Shown here: piece after piece, positions 19,223-32,121 of the stretch
Layout of the letters: each line of letters starts with the position of its first letter
Numbering within the stretch: position 1 is the stretch's first letter
Assembly (NCBI GenBank): GCA_000504425.1
Contig: KI632513.1
Location: 2,816,150 to 2,880,149 of the forward strand
Reading direction: 5' to 3'
Origin: Rhodopseudomonas palustris JSC-3b
GTDB lineage: Bacteria > Pseudomonadota > Alphaproteobacteria > Rhizobiales > Xanthobacteraceae
DNA: 64,000 nucleotides
The notes under the pieces: model-generated
Databases searched by the model: none
The model's input: the letters and a program-made list of their open reading frames with translations, nothing else
What the model was told of the DNA's origin: nothing
Program-made: the position numbers and the translations under genes

Positions 19223-19576
19223 CTACTGCTGCGCGACCATCCAATGCAGCGCGAGCATGGCGCCGAACAGGCCGGCCAGCACGAAGCCGGCGAGGAAGCC
19301 GACGATCAGGCCGGCCTTGAATCCGGACTGCCGGCTGCGCATGGCGCGGATCCGTTCACGGCTGGTTTCGCCGCGCGCCTTCCAGGCGGCAGCGTCGGAA
19401 CTACTCCAGTGGCGGCCATCGAGCTCGCCAATCTCGCCAGAAATCTTGAGCAGCAGCGCCATGTCGTCGTCGGCCGGCTCCTTGAGCTGATCGCGCAGAT
19501 CATCGAGCACGGCTTTGGCGGTGAGGCCGTCGGCAGCGGCCGTTTCATTCTCTGCGGCCGCGTTCTCTACAGTCAT
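19223..19576 (-). CDS. Small membrane protein of unknown function
   Basis: 117 residues from the ATG at 19576, which has GGGAGG eight bases upstream; the longer frame to 19765 lacks such a site. The N-terminal ~85 residues are acidic and soluble (LTAKAVLDDLRDQLKEPADDDMALLLKI). One C-terminal hydrophobic segment rich in Gly/Ala (GFKAGLIVGFLAGFVLAGLFGAMLAL) is probably a membrane anchor or short hairpin. I do not recognise the family. It is convergent with the IS element and 234 bases downstream of gltD on the same strand, so it could be a distal member of the glt unit. Confidence 0.55.
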   Translation of the reverse strand: MTVENAAAENETAAADGLTAKAVLDDLRDQLKEPADDDMALLLKISGEIGELDGRHWSSSDAAAWKARGETSRERIRAMRSRQSGFKAGLIVGFLAGFVLAGLFGAMLALHWMVAQQ

Positions 19577-19810
19577 CACAAAACCTCCCGCTCCTGACGC
19601 TGTCACTTGTGACCCGGCGCGCGCGCCGCGATCACCGCAAGCGCAGTCCAAAGCCGCATGGCACTGGCCGGTATCCTGCGTCTGCGGCCGCGCCGCGACG
19701 TTGACGCCGCTCAAGGGAGCTGAAGCCGCGCCACAAACGACAATGCCCGGGACCAGCCCGGGCATCGCGTAGATTGGATGATGACGCGCCGTGGTGACGC
19801 GGCAAACGCC

Positions 19811-21265
19811 TTACTTCGGCAGCGTGCTCAGGCCCATCAGCGCCTGATCGATGGCGCGGGCGCACAGCCGGCCTTCGCGGATCGCCCACACCACCAGCGA
19901 CTGGCCGCGGCGCATGTCGCCGCAGGCGAACACCTTGGGCACCGAGGTCTGGAAATGGGCAGTGTCGGCGGCGACGTTGCCGCGCGGGTCGAGATTGACG
20001 CCGAGCGAGGCCAGCAGCCCTTCCTTGACCGGGGAGACAAAGCCCATCGCCAGCAGCACCAGATCGGCCTCGAGCACAAATTCGGTGCCGGCGATCGGCT
20101 GGAACTTGTCGTCGACCTTGACGCAGTTCAGCTTGGTGACGTGGCCGTCCTTGCCTTCGAACGACTGGGTCAGCACCGCGAAATCGCGCTTGCAGCCCTC
20201 GGCCTGGCTCGAGGAGGTGCGCATCTTCATCGGCCAGTTCGGCCAGGTCAGCGCCTTGTTTTCCTTCTCGGGCGGCGCCGGCATGATCTCGATCTGGGTC
20301 ACCGACTTGGCGCCCTGACGCAGGCTGGTGCCGATGCAGTCCGAGCCGGTGTCACCGCCGCCGATCACCACCACGGTCTTGCCGGTGGCGAGAATTTCAG
20401 CGCCGGTGATGGCTTCGCCGGACACGCGGCGGTTCTGCTGGGTCAGAAAATCCATCGCGAAATGGATGCCGCCGAGCTCACGGCCCGGGATCGGCAGATC
20501 GCGCGGCTTCTCCGAACCGCCGGTCAGCGCGACCGCGTCAAATTCCTTGAGCAGCTTCTGCGGATCGACCGCGTTCGCGCCCGCACCACCGACCGGGGTG
20601 TTGGTGTGCAGCACCACGCCCTCGGCCTGCATCTGCGCGACGCGGCGGTCGATCAGGTGCTTCTCCATCTTGAAGTCCGGAATGCCATAGCGCAGCAGGC
20701 CGCCGGCCTTGGCGTTCTTCTCGTAGAGATGCACTTCATGGCCGGCGCGGGCGAGCTGCTGCGCGCAGGCGAGGCCGGCCGGGCCAGCGCCCACCACCGC
20801 GACCTTCTTGCCAGTCTTGTGCGCGGCCGGCTCCGGCTGCAACCAGCCGCTTTCCCAGGCGCGATCGACAATGGCGCATTCGATGGTCTTGATGGTGACC
20901 GGGTTGTCATCGATGTTCAGCGTGCACGACGCCTCGCACGGCGCCGGGCAGATGCGGCCGGTGAACTCCGGGAAGTTATTGGTGGAGTGCAGGTTGCGCG
21001 CCGCCTCCTGCCAATTGCCGTGATAGACGAGGTCGTTCCAGTCCGGGATCTGGTTGTTGACCGGACAGCCGGGGGTGCCGGGCGCCACCGCGCCGGTGCC
21101 GTGGCAATAGGGCACGCCGCAATTCATGCAGCGCGCGGCCTGATCGCGCAGTTCCTTCTCGCTGAGCGGAACGACGAACTCGTTGTAATTCTTCAGGCGT
21201 TCGGCCACCGGCGCATAGGCGCGATCATGCCGTTCGATTTCCAGAAAACCCGTGACCTTACCCAT
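19811..21265 (-). CDS. gltD: Glutamate synthase small subunit
   Basis: 484 residues from [19 protein letters not shown]. The N-terminal iron-sulfur region has [17 protein letters not shown], and CPAPCEASC, and is followed by FAD-binding [22 protein letters not shown] and NADPH-binding [22 protein letters not shown]. GltD feeds electrons from NADPH through FAD and 4Fe-4S clusters to GltB, which makes two glutamates from glutamine and 2-oxoglutarate. The ORF runs on to 21424, but family starts agree on 21265. It follows gltB on the same strand after 231 bases that hold a strong hairpin. Confidence 0.95.
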   Translation of the reverse strand: MGKVTGFLEIERHDRAYAPVAERLKNYNEFVVPLSEKELRDQAARCMNCGVPYCHGTGAVAPGTPGCPVNNQIPDWNDLVYHGNWQEAARNLHSTNNFPEFTGRICPAPCEASCTLNIDDNPVTIKTIECAIVDRAWESGWLQPEPAAHKTGKKVAVVGAGPAGLACAQQLARAGHEVHLYEKNAKAGGLLRYGIPDFKMEKHLIDRRVAQMQAEGVVLHTNTPVGGAGANAVDPQKLLKEFDAVALTGGSEKPRDLPIPGRELGGIHFAMDFLTQQNRRVSGEAITGAEILATGKTVVVIGGGDTGSDCIGTSLRQGAKSVTQIEIMPAPPEKENKALTWPNWPMKMRTSSSQAEGCKRDFAVLTQSFEGKDGHVTKLNCVKVDDKFQPIAGTEFVLEADLVLLAMGFVSPVKEGLLASLGVNLDPRGNVAADTAHFQTSVPKVFACGDMRRGQSLVVWAIREGRLCARAIDQALMGLSTLPK

Positions 21266-21357
21266 TGGACCCACACGCCCTTTCGTATGTCTTCCGTCCT
21301 GCCGAGCTGCGTCATCCGCACACGCTATTGAGACGGCTATCAACTTCTCCGCCCGCT

Positions 21358-21427
21358 GTTGCGAGAGCGACAAAGCCATCCAGCGTGCTGCTACGCGGCC
21401 TGAATGACATCGCTTCGCTCGCAATGA
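21358..21427. repeat. Degenerate family A repeat in the gltB-gltD gap
   Basis: On the minus strand it reads TCATTGCGAGCGAAGCGA .. CTGGATGGCTTTGTCGCTCTCGCAA, a decayed version of the 85-base palindrome at 13.5-13.9 kb. It lies inside the presumed gltBD transcript. Confidence 0.6.
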
Positions 21428-21460
21428 TCGAGCGGCGGTTAGCTCTTGCGCATGATCGGT

Positions 21461-21487
21461 CCCGAACAGCGGTGGCCGCTGTTCGGG
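21461..21487. promoter_or_regulatory. Strong hairpin just after gltB
   Basis: CCCGAACAGCGG / CCGCTGTTCGGG, a perfect 12-bp stem with loop TGG, ending 9 bases from the gltB stop. There is no T-tract in the gltB direction, so it is more likely an mRNA-stabilising or attenuating hairpin than a simple terminator. Confidence 0.6.
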
Positions 21488-21496
21488 ATCATCGCG

Positions 21497-26215
<4,719 letters not shown>

Positions 26216-26671
26216 CTTCGTCCTTTCAATCCTTGCAAGGAGAACCTTGCCAATATATTAGGCACAGCTTTAGCGTTCGGCGGGCACCCGTCGGGCCTCC
26301 GCGCTCACGCGCGAGCCGCAATGTCGTAATTTCAGGCTATGATGCCTTACTCTCTCGAAGGCAGCGGGCTGCCATAGTTCAGGTCGCGTGCCGACGCAAT
26401 ACCGATATTTGCGTCCTTCGTCGCAACAGCCTTACCTTGATACCCGTAAATTGAGACAGCAGTCCTGTCCTAGACCGAGCTTGCCAAATTTTCTTTTTGT
26501 GTACAAGCGCGTGGCCTGATCGAGACAAATTTGCGCGCGGCGCGGCAATGCCGCGAATTGAAACAAAATTCGTCTCGATTGGGTCGCTGCCATGCCCGAT
26601 TCCTGGGCGACGCTCAGCAGACCCCAATACCACACCATATGGGAGCTGCGGGGCGAGCAAGGGAGTCCGTA
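26216..26671. other. Intergenic region between gltB and the PepSY-like gene
   Basis: 456 bases without a credible gene. It should hold the gltB promoter; on the minus strand TAATAT lies about 40 bases before the ATG as a possible -10 box. It also contains a T-rich stretch (TTTTCTTTTTGTG, ~26489-26501) followed by the two-level inverted repeat at 26519-26579. Nothing else stands out. Confidence 0.6.
26519..26579. promoter_or_regulatory. Two-level inverted repeat of unknown role
   Basis: Outer arms ATCGAGACAAATT and AATTCGTCTCGAT pair over 13 positions with one wobble/mismatch. Inside lies a second hairpin, CGCGGC-AAT-GCCGCG (26541-26555). It is A/T-rich compared with its surroundings and lies ~93 bases before the gene at 26672. 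It could be an operator or part of an untranslated RNA. Confidence 0.4.
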
Positions 26672-27337
26672 ATGGTACGGATGCATGCATGGGCCGCGGT
26701 GGCCGCAATACTGGCGCTGCCAGCCGCCGCCAGCAGCCCAGTCATGGCGCAAGTGATGGCGCAAGTGATGGCGCAAGTGATGGCGCCGTTCGAGATTGAC
26801 GCCGCCCCCTCAGCACGGCTGGACAAAGCCGTCGATCTCGGCGGTTCCTATGCCGCTATTCCACCTGATGAAATATTGCCGCCGGGCGCGATCAAGGCCA
26901 GCCTGCGCGCGGCGGGGTTTGCGCCGGTCGGCACGCCGCGATTGCAGGGCAGCCAGTATCGGGTCGGTGCGATTTCCGCCGACGGCGAAGAAGGCCGCGT
27001 GATGGTGGATGGCCGCTCCGGCAAAATCCTCCGCTTCATCCCGGCGAGCGCCGACTATGGTCTATTGCAGCGCCCGGTGCCGAGATTCCGCGAAGCCGGG
27101 CCGATCCCGCGCCCGCCGCGCTCGATCCCACAGCTTGCCAGCCGCACGGCTGCACCGCTGCCGCTTGAGCGGCCGGTTGCCGCACCGGCAGCGCCGCCCC
27201 CGGCACCTGCCGCGCGCGCGGCCGATCCGGTCGTTGCCGCCAAACCCGCGCCCCCGCCGCCGCCCGTGCCCGAAGCGAAGCCCGCACCGACCATTGCACC
27301 GACCGAGCCGATGCCGCCGGTGCAGGGACTGGACTGA
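26672..27337 (+). CDS. Secreted protein with PepSY-like domain and Pro/Ala-rich tail
   Basis: 221 residues from the ATG at 26672. A signal peptide (HAWAAVAAILALPAAASSP) is followed by three exact MAQV repeats. Then comes a ~75-residue domain: ILPPGAIKASLRAAGFAPVGTPRLQGSQYRVGAISADGEEGRVMVDGRSGKILRF, which has the PepSY-like pattern of a helix, then strands ending in V-D-x-x-S-G-x-I. The last ~85 residues are Pro/Ala rich and probably disordered or wall-spanning. It is likely periplasmic. It is convergent with hsp20, and a bidirectional terminator lies between. The family assignment is by pattern only. Confidence 0.6.
   Translation: MVRMHAWAAVAAILALPAAASSPVMAQVMAQVMAQVMAPFEIDAAPSARLDKAVDLGGSYAAIPPDEILPPGAIKASLRAAGFAPVGTPRLQGSQYRVGAISADGEEGRVMVDGRSGKILRFIPASADYGLLQRPVPRFREAGPIPRPPRSIPQLASRTAAPLPLERPVAAPAAPPPAPAARAADPVVAAKPAPPPPPVPEAKPAPTIAPTEPMPPVQGLD
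26744..26785. repeat. 12-bp tandem repeat in the signal-peptide region
   Basis: Three exact copies of ATGGCGCAAGTG plus half of a fourth, coding MAQV repeats at the expected signal-peptidase cleavage region. Every unit contains an in-frame ATG. Confidence 0.9.
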
Positions 27338-27394
27338 ACGGGCCAATCGGCACGAACGCGGCGATAGCGTTGTCGAGCGAAGTGCTCAATGCAA

Positions 27395-27419
27395 ACGCCC
27401 CGGGCAGAGCCCGGGGCGT
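27395..27419. terminator. Bidirectional terminator between the PepSY-like gene and hsp20
   Basis: Perfect 10-bp stem ACGCCCCGGG / CCCGGGGCGT with loop CAGAG between two convergent genes. The T-tract is weak (GTTTG on the minus strand). Confidence 0.6.
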
Positions 27420-27427
27420 GTCGCAGT

Positions 27428-27440
27428 CACACACACACAC
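27428..27440. repeat. CA dinucleotide run
   Basis: Six and a half CA units directly after the terminator and 21 bases from the hsp20 stop codon; simple-sequence tract with no visible function. Confidence 0.8.
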
Positions 27441-27461
27441 TTACGAAATTTCTTGCGCGGG

Positions 27462-27929
27462 TCAGGCAGCGGCTTTGTCACCACTGCCGATCACTTGCGG
27501 CTGGCTGGCCGAGGTGGTGATCGGAATGCTGCGGGGCTTCTTCGCCTCCGGAATCTCGCGGACGAGATCGACGTGCAGCAGGCCGTTCTCAAGCGAGGCA
27601 TTCTTCACCGTGACGTAGTCAGCAAGCTGGAAGGCACGTTCAAAGGCGCGCGCCGCGATGCCGCGATACAGCACCTCGGACCTGGCGTTCTCATTGGCGA
27701 CCTTCTCGCCCTTGATGGTCAGGGTGTTTTCCTTGGAGACGATCGACAACTCGTTCGGGGAGAAGCCCGAGACCGCGACCGTGATCCGGTAGTCGTTCTC
27801 GCTGGTCCGCTCGATATTGTAGGGCGGATAGCCCGGCGCCGTTTCCCCGGCGGCCTGATCGAGCAGCGAAAACAGCCGGTCGAAGCCGACGGTGGAACGA
27901 TAGAACGGGGTGAGATCGAACGTACGCAT
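27462..27929 (-). CDS. Small heat-shock protein (Hsp20/alpha-crystallin family)
   Basis: 155 residues from MRTFDLTPFYRSTVGFDRLF. The alpha-crystallin domain spans ~40-130 (YRITVAVSGFSPNELSIVSKENTLTIKGEK .. LENGLLHVDLVREIPE), and the C-terminal I-x-I-type motif SIPI is present. These ATP-independent chaperones form oligomers that hold unfolding proteins. The sequence resembles the class-A (IbpA-like) rhizobial proteins. Control is visible: a sigma32-type promoter at 28040-28067 and a ROSE-like thermosensor leader ending in AGGA seven bases before the ATG. The longer frame up to 28202 is not the start. Confidence 0.93.
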   Translation of the reverse strand: MRTFDLTPFYRSTVGFDRLFSLLDQAAGETAPGYPPYNIERTSENDYRITVAVSGFSPNELSIVSKENTLTIKGEKVANENARSEVLYRGIAARAFERAFQLADYVTVKNASLENGLLHVDLVREIPEAKKPRSIPITTSASQPQVIGSGDKAAA

Positions 27930-28033
27930 GGTGTAGTCCTCCGAAAAGCGACTGTGATAACGCCCGCCCGCCATCGGGCCGGGCTTTCGTTCTGTGCAGC
28001 CTCGGGTTGGTGCCCCTAGTAGCGGCCTGCACG
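27930..28033 (-). promoter_or_regulatory. ROSE-like RNA thermometer in the hsp20 leader
   Basis: The ~104-base leader folds into GC-rich hairpins: GTGCAG..CTGCAC, then GCCCGGCCC..GGGCGGGC. It ends with TCGCTTTTCGGAGGACTACACC before the ATG. The TCGCT element fits the ROSE consensus UYGCU, which pairs imperfectly with the AGGA ribosome-binding site at low temperature and melts on heating. Position, length and motif all match known ROSE elements of Bradyrhizobium small heat-shock genes. The fold was judged by eye. Confidence 0.75.
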
Positions 28034-28039
28034 AAAGTG

Positions 28040-28067
28040 ATATGGGTGGGCTTGTTCGGGGTTCAAG
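28040..28067 (-). promoter_or_regulatory. Sigma32 (RpoH)-type promoter of hsp20
   Basis: On the minus strand: CTTGAA (28067-28062), 15-base spacer, CCCATAT (28046-28040). This is very close to the heat-shock sigma factor consensus. The predicted start near 28033 gives the leader described above. It overlaps the 5' region of the divergent hydrolase gene. Confidence 0.75.
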
Positions 28068-28140
28068 AGGGGCGCAAGCGCTTCGCGCGACGCACTGTGG
28101 ACTCCGCTTCCCTGCCTGTGACGCCAACCCGGCCCGCTTC

Positions 28141-29085
28141 ATGACGCTCGTCTCGATTCCCGCCAACCCGGTCCCGGAGGGTGCCATCTCCGGGCTGATC
28201 AAGACGCCCGACGGCGCCGAATTGCGCTACGCCCGCTGGCCTGGCCCGGCCGGCTGCAAAGGCACGGTCTGTGTGTTCACCGGGCGCGGCGAATACATGG
28301 AGAAGTACTTCGAGACCGTGCACGAGCTGCGCGAGCGCGGCTTTGCGGTGGCGATGATCGACTGGCGTGGCCAGGGCCGTTCGTCGCGGCGGCTACGCGA
28401 CCCGCGCAAGGGCTATGTGCGCGCCTTCTCCGATTTCGAGACCGACGTCGAAACCTTCATCCGCGAGATCGTGCTGCCGGACTGCCCGCCGCCGCATTTC
28501 GCGCTGGCCCATTCCATGGGCGGCGCGGTGCTGCTGCGCGTCGCTCATTCCGGCAAGCGCTGGTTCGACCGCATGGTGCTGACCGCACCGATGATCAACC
28601 TGCCGGGCCGGACCACCAGCCTGCCGGTGCGGCTGTTGCTGCGCTTGATGCGGCTGGCCGGATCGGGCGGCAGCTATGTGCCGGGCGGCAGCGATCTGTT
28701 GACCGGCACCGGGCCGTTCGCCGGCAACCAATTGTCCAACGATCCGGTGCGTTATGCGCGCAACGCCGCGATCCTGGCCGAGGACCCGAGCCTTGGCATT
28801 GCTTCGCCGACCATCGCCTGGGCCGACACCGCGTTTCGGGCGATGCATGCCTTTGCGTCGCCGGCCTACCCGGCCGCAATCGGCCAGCCGCTGCTGATGA
28901 TCGCAGCCGGCATGGACACCGTGGTTTCGACCCCGGCGATCGAGAATTTTGCCTGCCAGCTGCGCGCCGGCTCGCATCTGGTGATCGCCGGCGCCAAACA
29001 CGAAATTCTCCAGGAACAGGACCGCTACCGCGCCCAATTCTGGGCGGCGTTTGATGCGTTCGTGCCTGGAACACCGCTTTTCTGA
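28141..29085 (+). CDS. Alpha/beta hydrolase, lysophospholipase-like
   Basis: 314 residues from the ATG at 28141. The fold is the hydrolase_4/monoglyceride-lipase type: VCVFTGRGEYMEKYFETVHEL, DWRGQGRSSR, nucleophile elbow ALAHSMGGAVLLR (Ser), then AAGMDTVVST (acid) and IAGAKHEILQE (His). Relatives (PldB-type) cleave lysophospholipids or monoacylglycerols; the substrate here is unknown. No signal peptide, so probably cytoplasmic. The frame is open upstream to 27994, but that part overlaps the hsp20 promoter and lacks family similarity. galU follows on the same strand 190 bases on. Confidence 0.85.
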   Translation: MTLVSIPANPVPEGAISGLIKTPDGAELRYARWPGPAGCKGTVCVFTGRGEYMEKYFETVHELRERGFAVAMIDWRGQGRSSRRLRDPRKGYVRAFSDFETDVETFIREIVLPDCPPPHFALAHSMGGAVLLRVAHSGKRWFDRMVLTAPMINLPGRTTSLPVRLLLRLMRLAGSGGSYVPGGSDLLTGTGPFAGNQLSNDPVRYARNAAILAEDPSLGIASPTIAWADTAFRAMHAFASPAYPAAIGQPLLMIAAGMDTVVSTPAIENFACQLRAGSHLVIAGAKHEILQEQDRYRAQFWAAFDAFVPGTPLF

Positions 29086-29275
29086 ACGATCCGTCCGTCG
29101 TCACGGAGACCAGAAATGACAGCAGGTCGCAAGCAACCGATGCTCCCGGTCATGCAACCCGCCGCCGCTGCGACGATTGGATGATGATCGCTTTCACAGA
29201 ACGGCCTTGGTTCCGCGCTGGAACCCTGCTGATCTCGGTTCAAGCCTTCGTATCCATCCCTGTAAGAGATACCCC

Positions 29276-30151
29276 ATGAAAATCCGCAAAGCCGTGTTCC
29301 CGGTCGCTGGCCTCGGCACCCGCGTTCTCCCCGCCACCAAGGCGATGCCGAAGGAGATGCTGACCATCGTCGATCGCCCGCTGATCCAGTATGTGGTCGA
29401 TGAGGCCAAGGAAGCCGGGATCGAGCATTTCATCTTCGTGACCGGCCGCAACAAGGGCATGATCGAGGATCATTTCGACCGCCAGTTCGAGCTCGATGTC
29501 ACGCTGGAGAAGCGCAACAAGAAATCCGAAATGGAGCTTTTGGCGCGCGATCAGCCGGAAGCCGGCGCGATGAGCTTCACCCGCCAGCAGGCGCCGCTCG
29601 GCCTTGGCCATGCGGTGTGGTGCGCGCGCGATATCGTCGGCAACGAGCCATTCGCGGTGGTGCTGCCCGATGAATTGGTACTGAATTCGCCCGGCTGCCT
29701 TGCGCAGATGATCAAGGCCGCCGAAACGCTCGGCGACAAGGCCAATGTGATCGCGGTCGAGGAAGTGCCGGCCGACAAGACCCACCAATACGGCATCTGC
29801 GGCGTCGGCAAGCGCGACGGCAAGATGTTCGAGATCGACGGCATGGTCGAAAAGCCGGCGCCGGGCACCGCGCCGTCCAATCTGTCGATCTCTGGCCGCT
29901 ACATCCTGCAGCCGGAAATCTTCAAGATCCTGGCCACCCAGGAACGCGGCGCCGGCGGCGAAATCCAGCTCACCGACGCCATGATCGGCCTTGCCAAGAC
30001 CCAGAAATTCTATGGCGTCGAATTCGAGGGCGAGCGCCACGATTGCGGCTCGAAAGCCGGCTTCCTGCGCGCCAATATCGCCTTTGCGATGCAGCGCCCG
30101 GATCTGCGCGACGATCTGCGCGCCACCATGAAGCGCTATCTCGCCGACTAA
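29276..30151 (+). CDS. galU: UTP-glucose-1-phosphate uridylyltransferase
   Basis: 291 residues from MKIRKAVFPVAGLGTRVLPATKAMPKEML, the nucleotide-binding signature of bacterial GalU. VVDEAKEAGIEHFIFVTGRNKG and GLGHAVWCARDIVGNEPFAVVLPDEL also match. It makes UDP-glucose from UTP and glucose-1-phosphate, a precursor for exopolysaccharide, LPS sugars and periplasmic glucans. The start at 29276 has a modest ribosome-binding site (AAGAGA). Its stop overlaps the stop of the convergent diguanylate cyclase gene by 4 bases. Confidence 0.94.
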   Translation: MKIRKAVFPVAGLGTRVLPATKAMPKEMLTIVDRPLIQYVVDEAKEAGIEHFIFVTGRNKGMIEDHFDRQFELDVTLEKRNKKSEMELLARDQPEAGAMSFTRQQAPLGLGHAVWCARDIVGNEPFAVVLPDELVLNSPGCLAQMIKAAETLGDKANVIAVEEVPADKTHQYGICGVGKRDGKMFEIDGMVEKPAPGTAPSNLSISGRYILQPEIFKILATQERGAGGEIQLTDAMIGLAKTQKFYGVEFEGERHDCGSKAGFLRANIAFAMQRPDLRDDLRATMKRYLAD

Positions 30152-31683
30152 ACCGCTTCGCGGGTGGCGGGCAGCTCCGTCACCCGCGACAATTCCTTGC
30201 AGCTTGCCACCACGCAGACATTGCGGCCGCCTTCCTTGGCGGCATAGAGCGCCTTGTCGGCAGCCGCGACCAGATCGCTCCAATGCACCGAGGCGTTCGG
30301 CGTCAGATGCGCGATGCCGATGCTGATGGTGACGCCGGCCTGATCGACCGACCAGCGTTCGACCTTGATGCGGATCGCTTCGGCGACCGTGAGCGCGTCC
30401 AACGCCGTCAGGCCCGGCAGCAGCACCGCAAATTCTTCGCCGCCATAGCGCGCCGCGCAATCGCCGACCCGATGCACGCTGTCGGCAATGCACAGCGCGA
30501 TGCCGATCAGAATCTGGTCGCCGGCCTGGTGACCATGGGTGTCGTTGAACTGCTTGAAATGATCGGCGTCGATCATCAGCAGCGCGATCGGCGAACGGCT
30601 GCGCTGCGCGCGCCGCCATTCCTCATCGATGGCGCTGTCGAACCGGCGGCGATTGGTGAGGCCGGTGAGCGGATCGGTAATCGACAGCTCCTCGAGCCGT
30701 CGCTCGGCGCGGGCGCGGCGATCGATCTCGCGGATCAGCACCACCGTGACCGCCGCCACGAACACCACCAGCGTCAGCAGGATGGCCCCGAGCCGGATCG
30801 CCTCCTGCCGCCACAGCCCAAAGATCGTCTGCCAGGAGCGGCCGACCACCACCACCAGCGAGCGCGAATTATCGGTCCAGACGAACATGCGCGAGACCCC
30901 GTCATCAAGGCCTTTGCCGGAGAACCAGCCGCTCGGGGTGGTCAGCATCCGCTCCACGGTGGGGATGTGGCTGATATCCTTGCCGACCAGTTCGGGATCG
31001 AGCGGCCGGCGGGTGATCAGCATGCCGTCGCGCCTGACCAGGGCGATGATGTCGTCGTCGGCAAGCCGCAGCCGGGCGAACAAGTCCTGGAAATAGCTAA
31101 GGCGGATCGCACCGGCGACCACGCCGCCAAAATGGCCATCGCCGGTCTGCAGCCTGCGGCTCAGCACAATCGAGGGAATGCCGTGAAAAATGATCGGTCC
31201 GCTGAGATAGAGCCCGGCATGGGCATGGTTGCGGTGGATGGAGAAAAATTCCTCGCGCGCGAACACATCGGGCGCCGGATCGAGCGTCGAGGCATCGAGG
31301 CGCAACCTGCCCTCGGCATCGAAGACCTGCAGCGGACCGAAATGCGACGCCGTCGCGGTGCGGTCGAACAGCAGCATCTGCAGCATCGGCTTGCTGACAC
31401 CGGCCAGCTCCTGCAGGCTGATATTTTTGGCGACCACCTGCAGCGAATGATCATACAGCTCGATGGTGCGGCTGACGTCGGCATCAACCGTGGCAGCGAC
31501 GTTTTCCAGCGTCTGATGCGCCAATTCCTGCGCTGAGTGCCGCATGCTGATCAACACGCTGGCGCACACCGCCGAAAAGCCCAGCACCGTGACGATCAGG
31601 GAGACAACCAATAGCTTGACTGAGATCTGCCATGGCCGTTTCGCCATGCTCCGAACCCAGGCCATTGTGCTTTGGAGTCCCAT
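30148..31683 (-). CDS. Membrane-bound diguanylate cyclase with periplasmic sensor domain
   Basis: 511 residues. A first membrane helix (~20-45, LLVVSLIVTVLGFSAVCASVLI) and a second near 300 (LGAILLTLVVFVAAVTVVLI) bracket a ~250-residue periplasmic region of the PDC/dCache type (VDADVSRTIELYDHSLQVV..). The cytoplasmic GGDEF domain begins LSITDPLTGLTNRRRFD, and its active site is GGEEF, a functional variant. The inhibitory I-site RVGD lies exactly five residues before it. It should therefore make cyclic di-GMP under product feedback in response to an outside ligand. A c-di-GMP phosphodiesterase-type protein is also in the window (44898-47774). Confidence 0.9.
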   Translation of the reverse strand: MGLQSTMAWVRSMAKRPWQISVKLLVVSLIVTVLGFSAVCASVLISMRHSAQELAHQTLENVAATVDADVSRTIELYDHSLQVVAKNISLQELAGVSKPMLQMLLFDRTATASHFGPLQVFDAEGRLRLDASTLDPAPDVFAREEFFSIHRNHAHAGLYLSGPIIFHGIPSIVLSRRLQTGDGHFGGVVAGAIRLSYFQDLFARLRLADDDIIALVRRDGMLITRRPLDPELVGKDISHIPTVERMLTTPSGWFSGKGLDDGVSRMFVWTDNSRSLVVVVGRSWQTIFGLWRQEAIRLGAILLTLVVFVAAVTVVLIREIDRRARAERRLEELSITDPLTGLTNRRRFDSAIDEEWRRAQRSRSPIALLMIDADHFKQFNDTHGHQAGDQILIGIALCIADSVHRVGDCAARYGGEEFAVLLPGLTALDALTVAEAIRIKVERWSVDQAGVTISIGIAHLTPNASVHWSDLVAAADKALYAAKEGGRNVCVVASCKELSRVTELPATREAV

Positions 31684-31828
31684 GACCGAACACTGGCACT
31701 GGATTCGTTGCGGGCGAATTAAGTTGATCGGGATCGACCTTGGTCAGTTAATGGAAAATTAGCGGCTGTATCGATCCAAAAATACAACCTGCGGCAGCGG
31801 CCGCATTGCTGAATACGAGGACCGACTG

Positions 31829-32101
31829 GTGAGTAACTACGATCCGCTGCGCGATTATCTGCTGGCGCAGACCGCCCCCGAACTGGTGCTCAGCCTGGAG
31901 CAGATCGAGGACATTCTGGGCTTTGCGCTGTCGCGCGCCTCGCAGCGCGCCTCCTGGTGGGACTCCACCTATGCGCCCGAGGAGCGGATGCCGCAGCGCG
32001 AGGCCTGCCTTGATGCCGGCTATATCGCCACCCGCCTCGCCGACGGCAAAGGGGTGCGCTTCCGCCGGATCGACAAGCCGCGCGGCCCGCGCTGGCGCTG
32101 A
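31829..32101 (+). CDS. DUF7662-like small protein
   Basis: 90 residues: YDPLRDYLLAQTAPELVLSLEQIEDILGFALSRASQRASWWDS. The pattern P-L-x-x-Y-L, a helix with FxxIExxLGxxLPxSAxxxxxWW, and a final basic tail fit the small DUF7662 family often seen near restriction or phage genes but also alone. It is soluble with no signal. It stands alone between the divergent diguanylate cyclase and the convergent outer-membrane protein. Function unknown. Confidence 0.65.
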   Translation: MSNYDPLRDYLLAQTAPELVLSLEQIEDILGFALSRASQRASWWDSTYAPEERMPQREACLDAGYIATRLADGKGVRFRRIDKPRGPRWR

Positions 32102-32121
32102 GCCGGGCACGGCGGCCGTGC

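Noticed and set aside
26216-26260. Sigma54-like promoter before gltB (TGGCA..TTGCA on the minus strand)
   Set aside because: The distance between GG and GC is 13 bases, not the required 10.
27428-27440. CA dinucleotide run as a phase-variation tract
   Set aside because: It lies outside coding and promoter sequence, between two gene ends, so changes in length would have no obvious effect.
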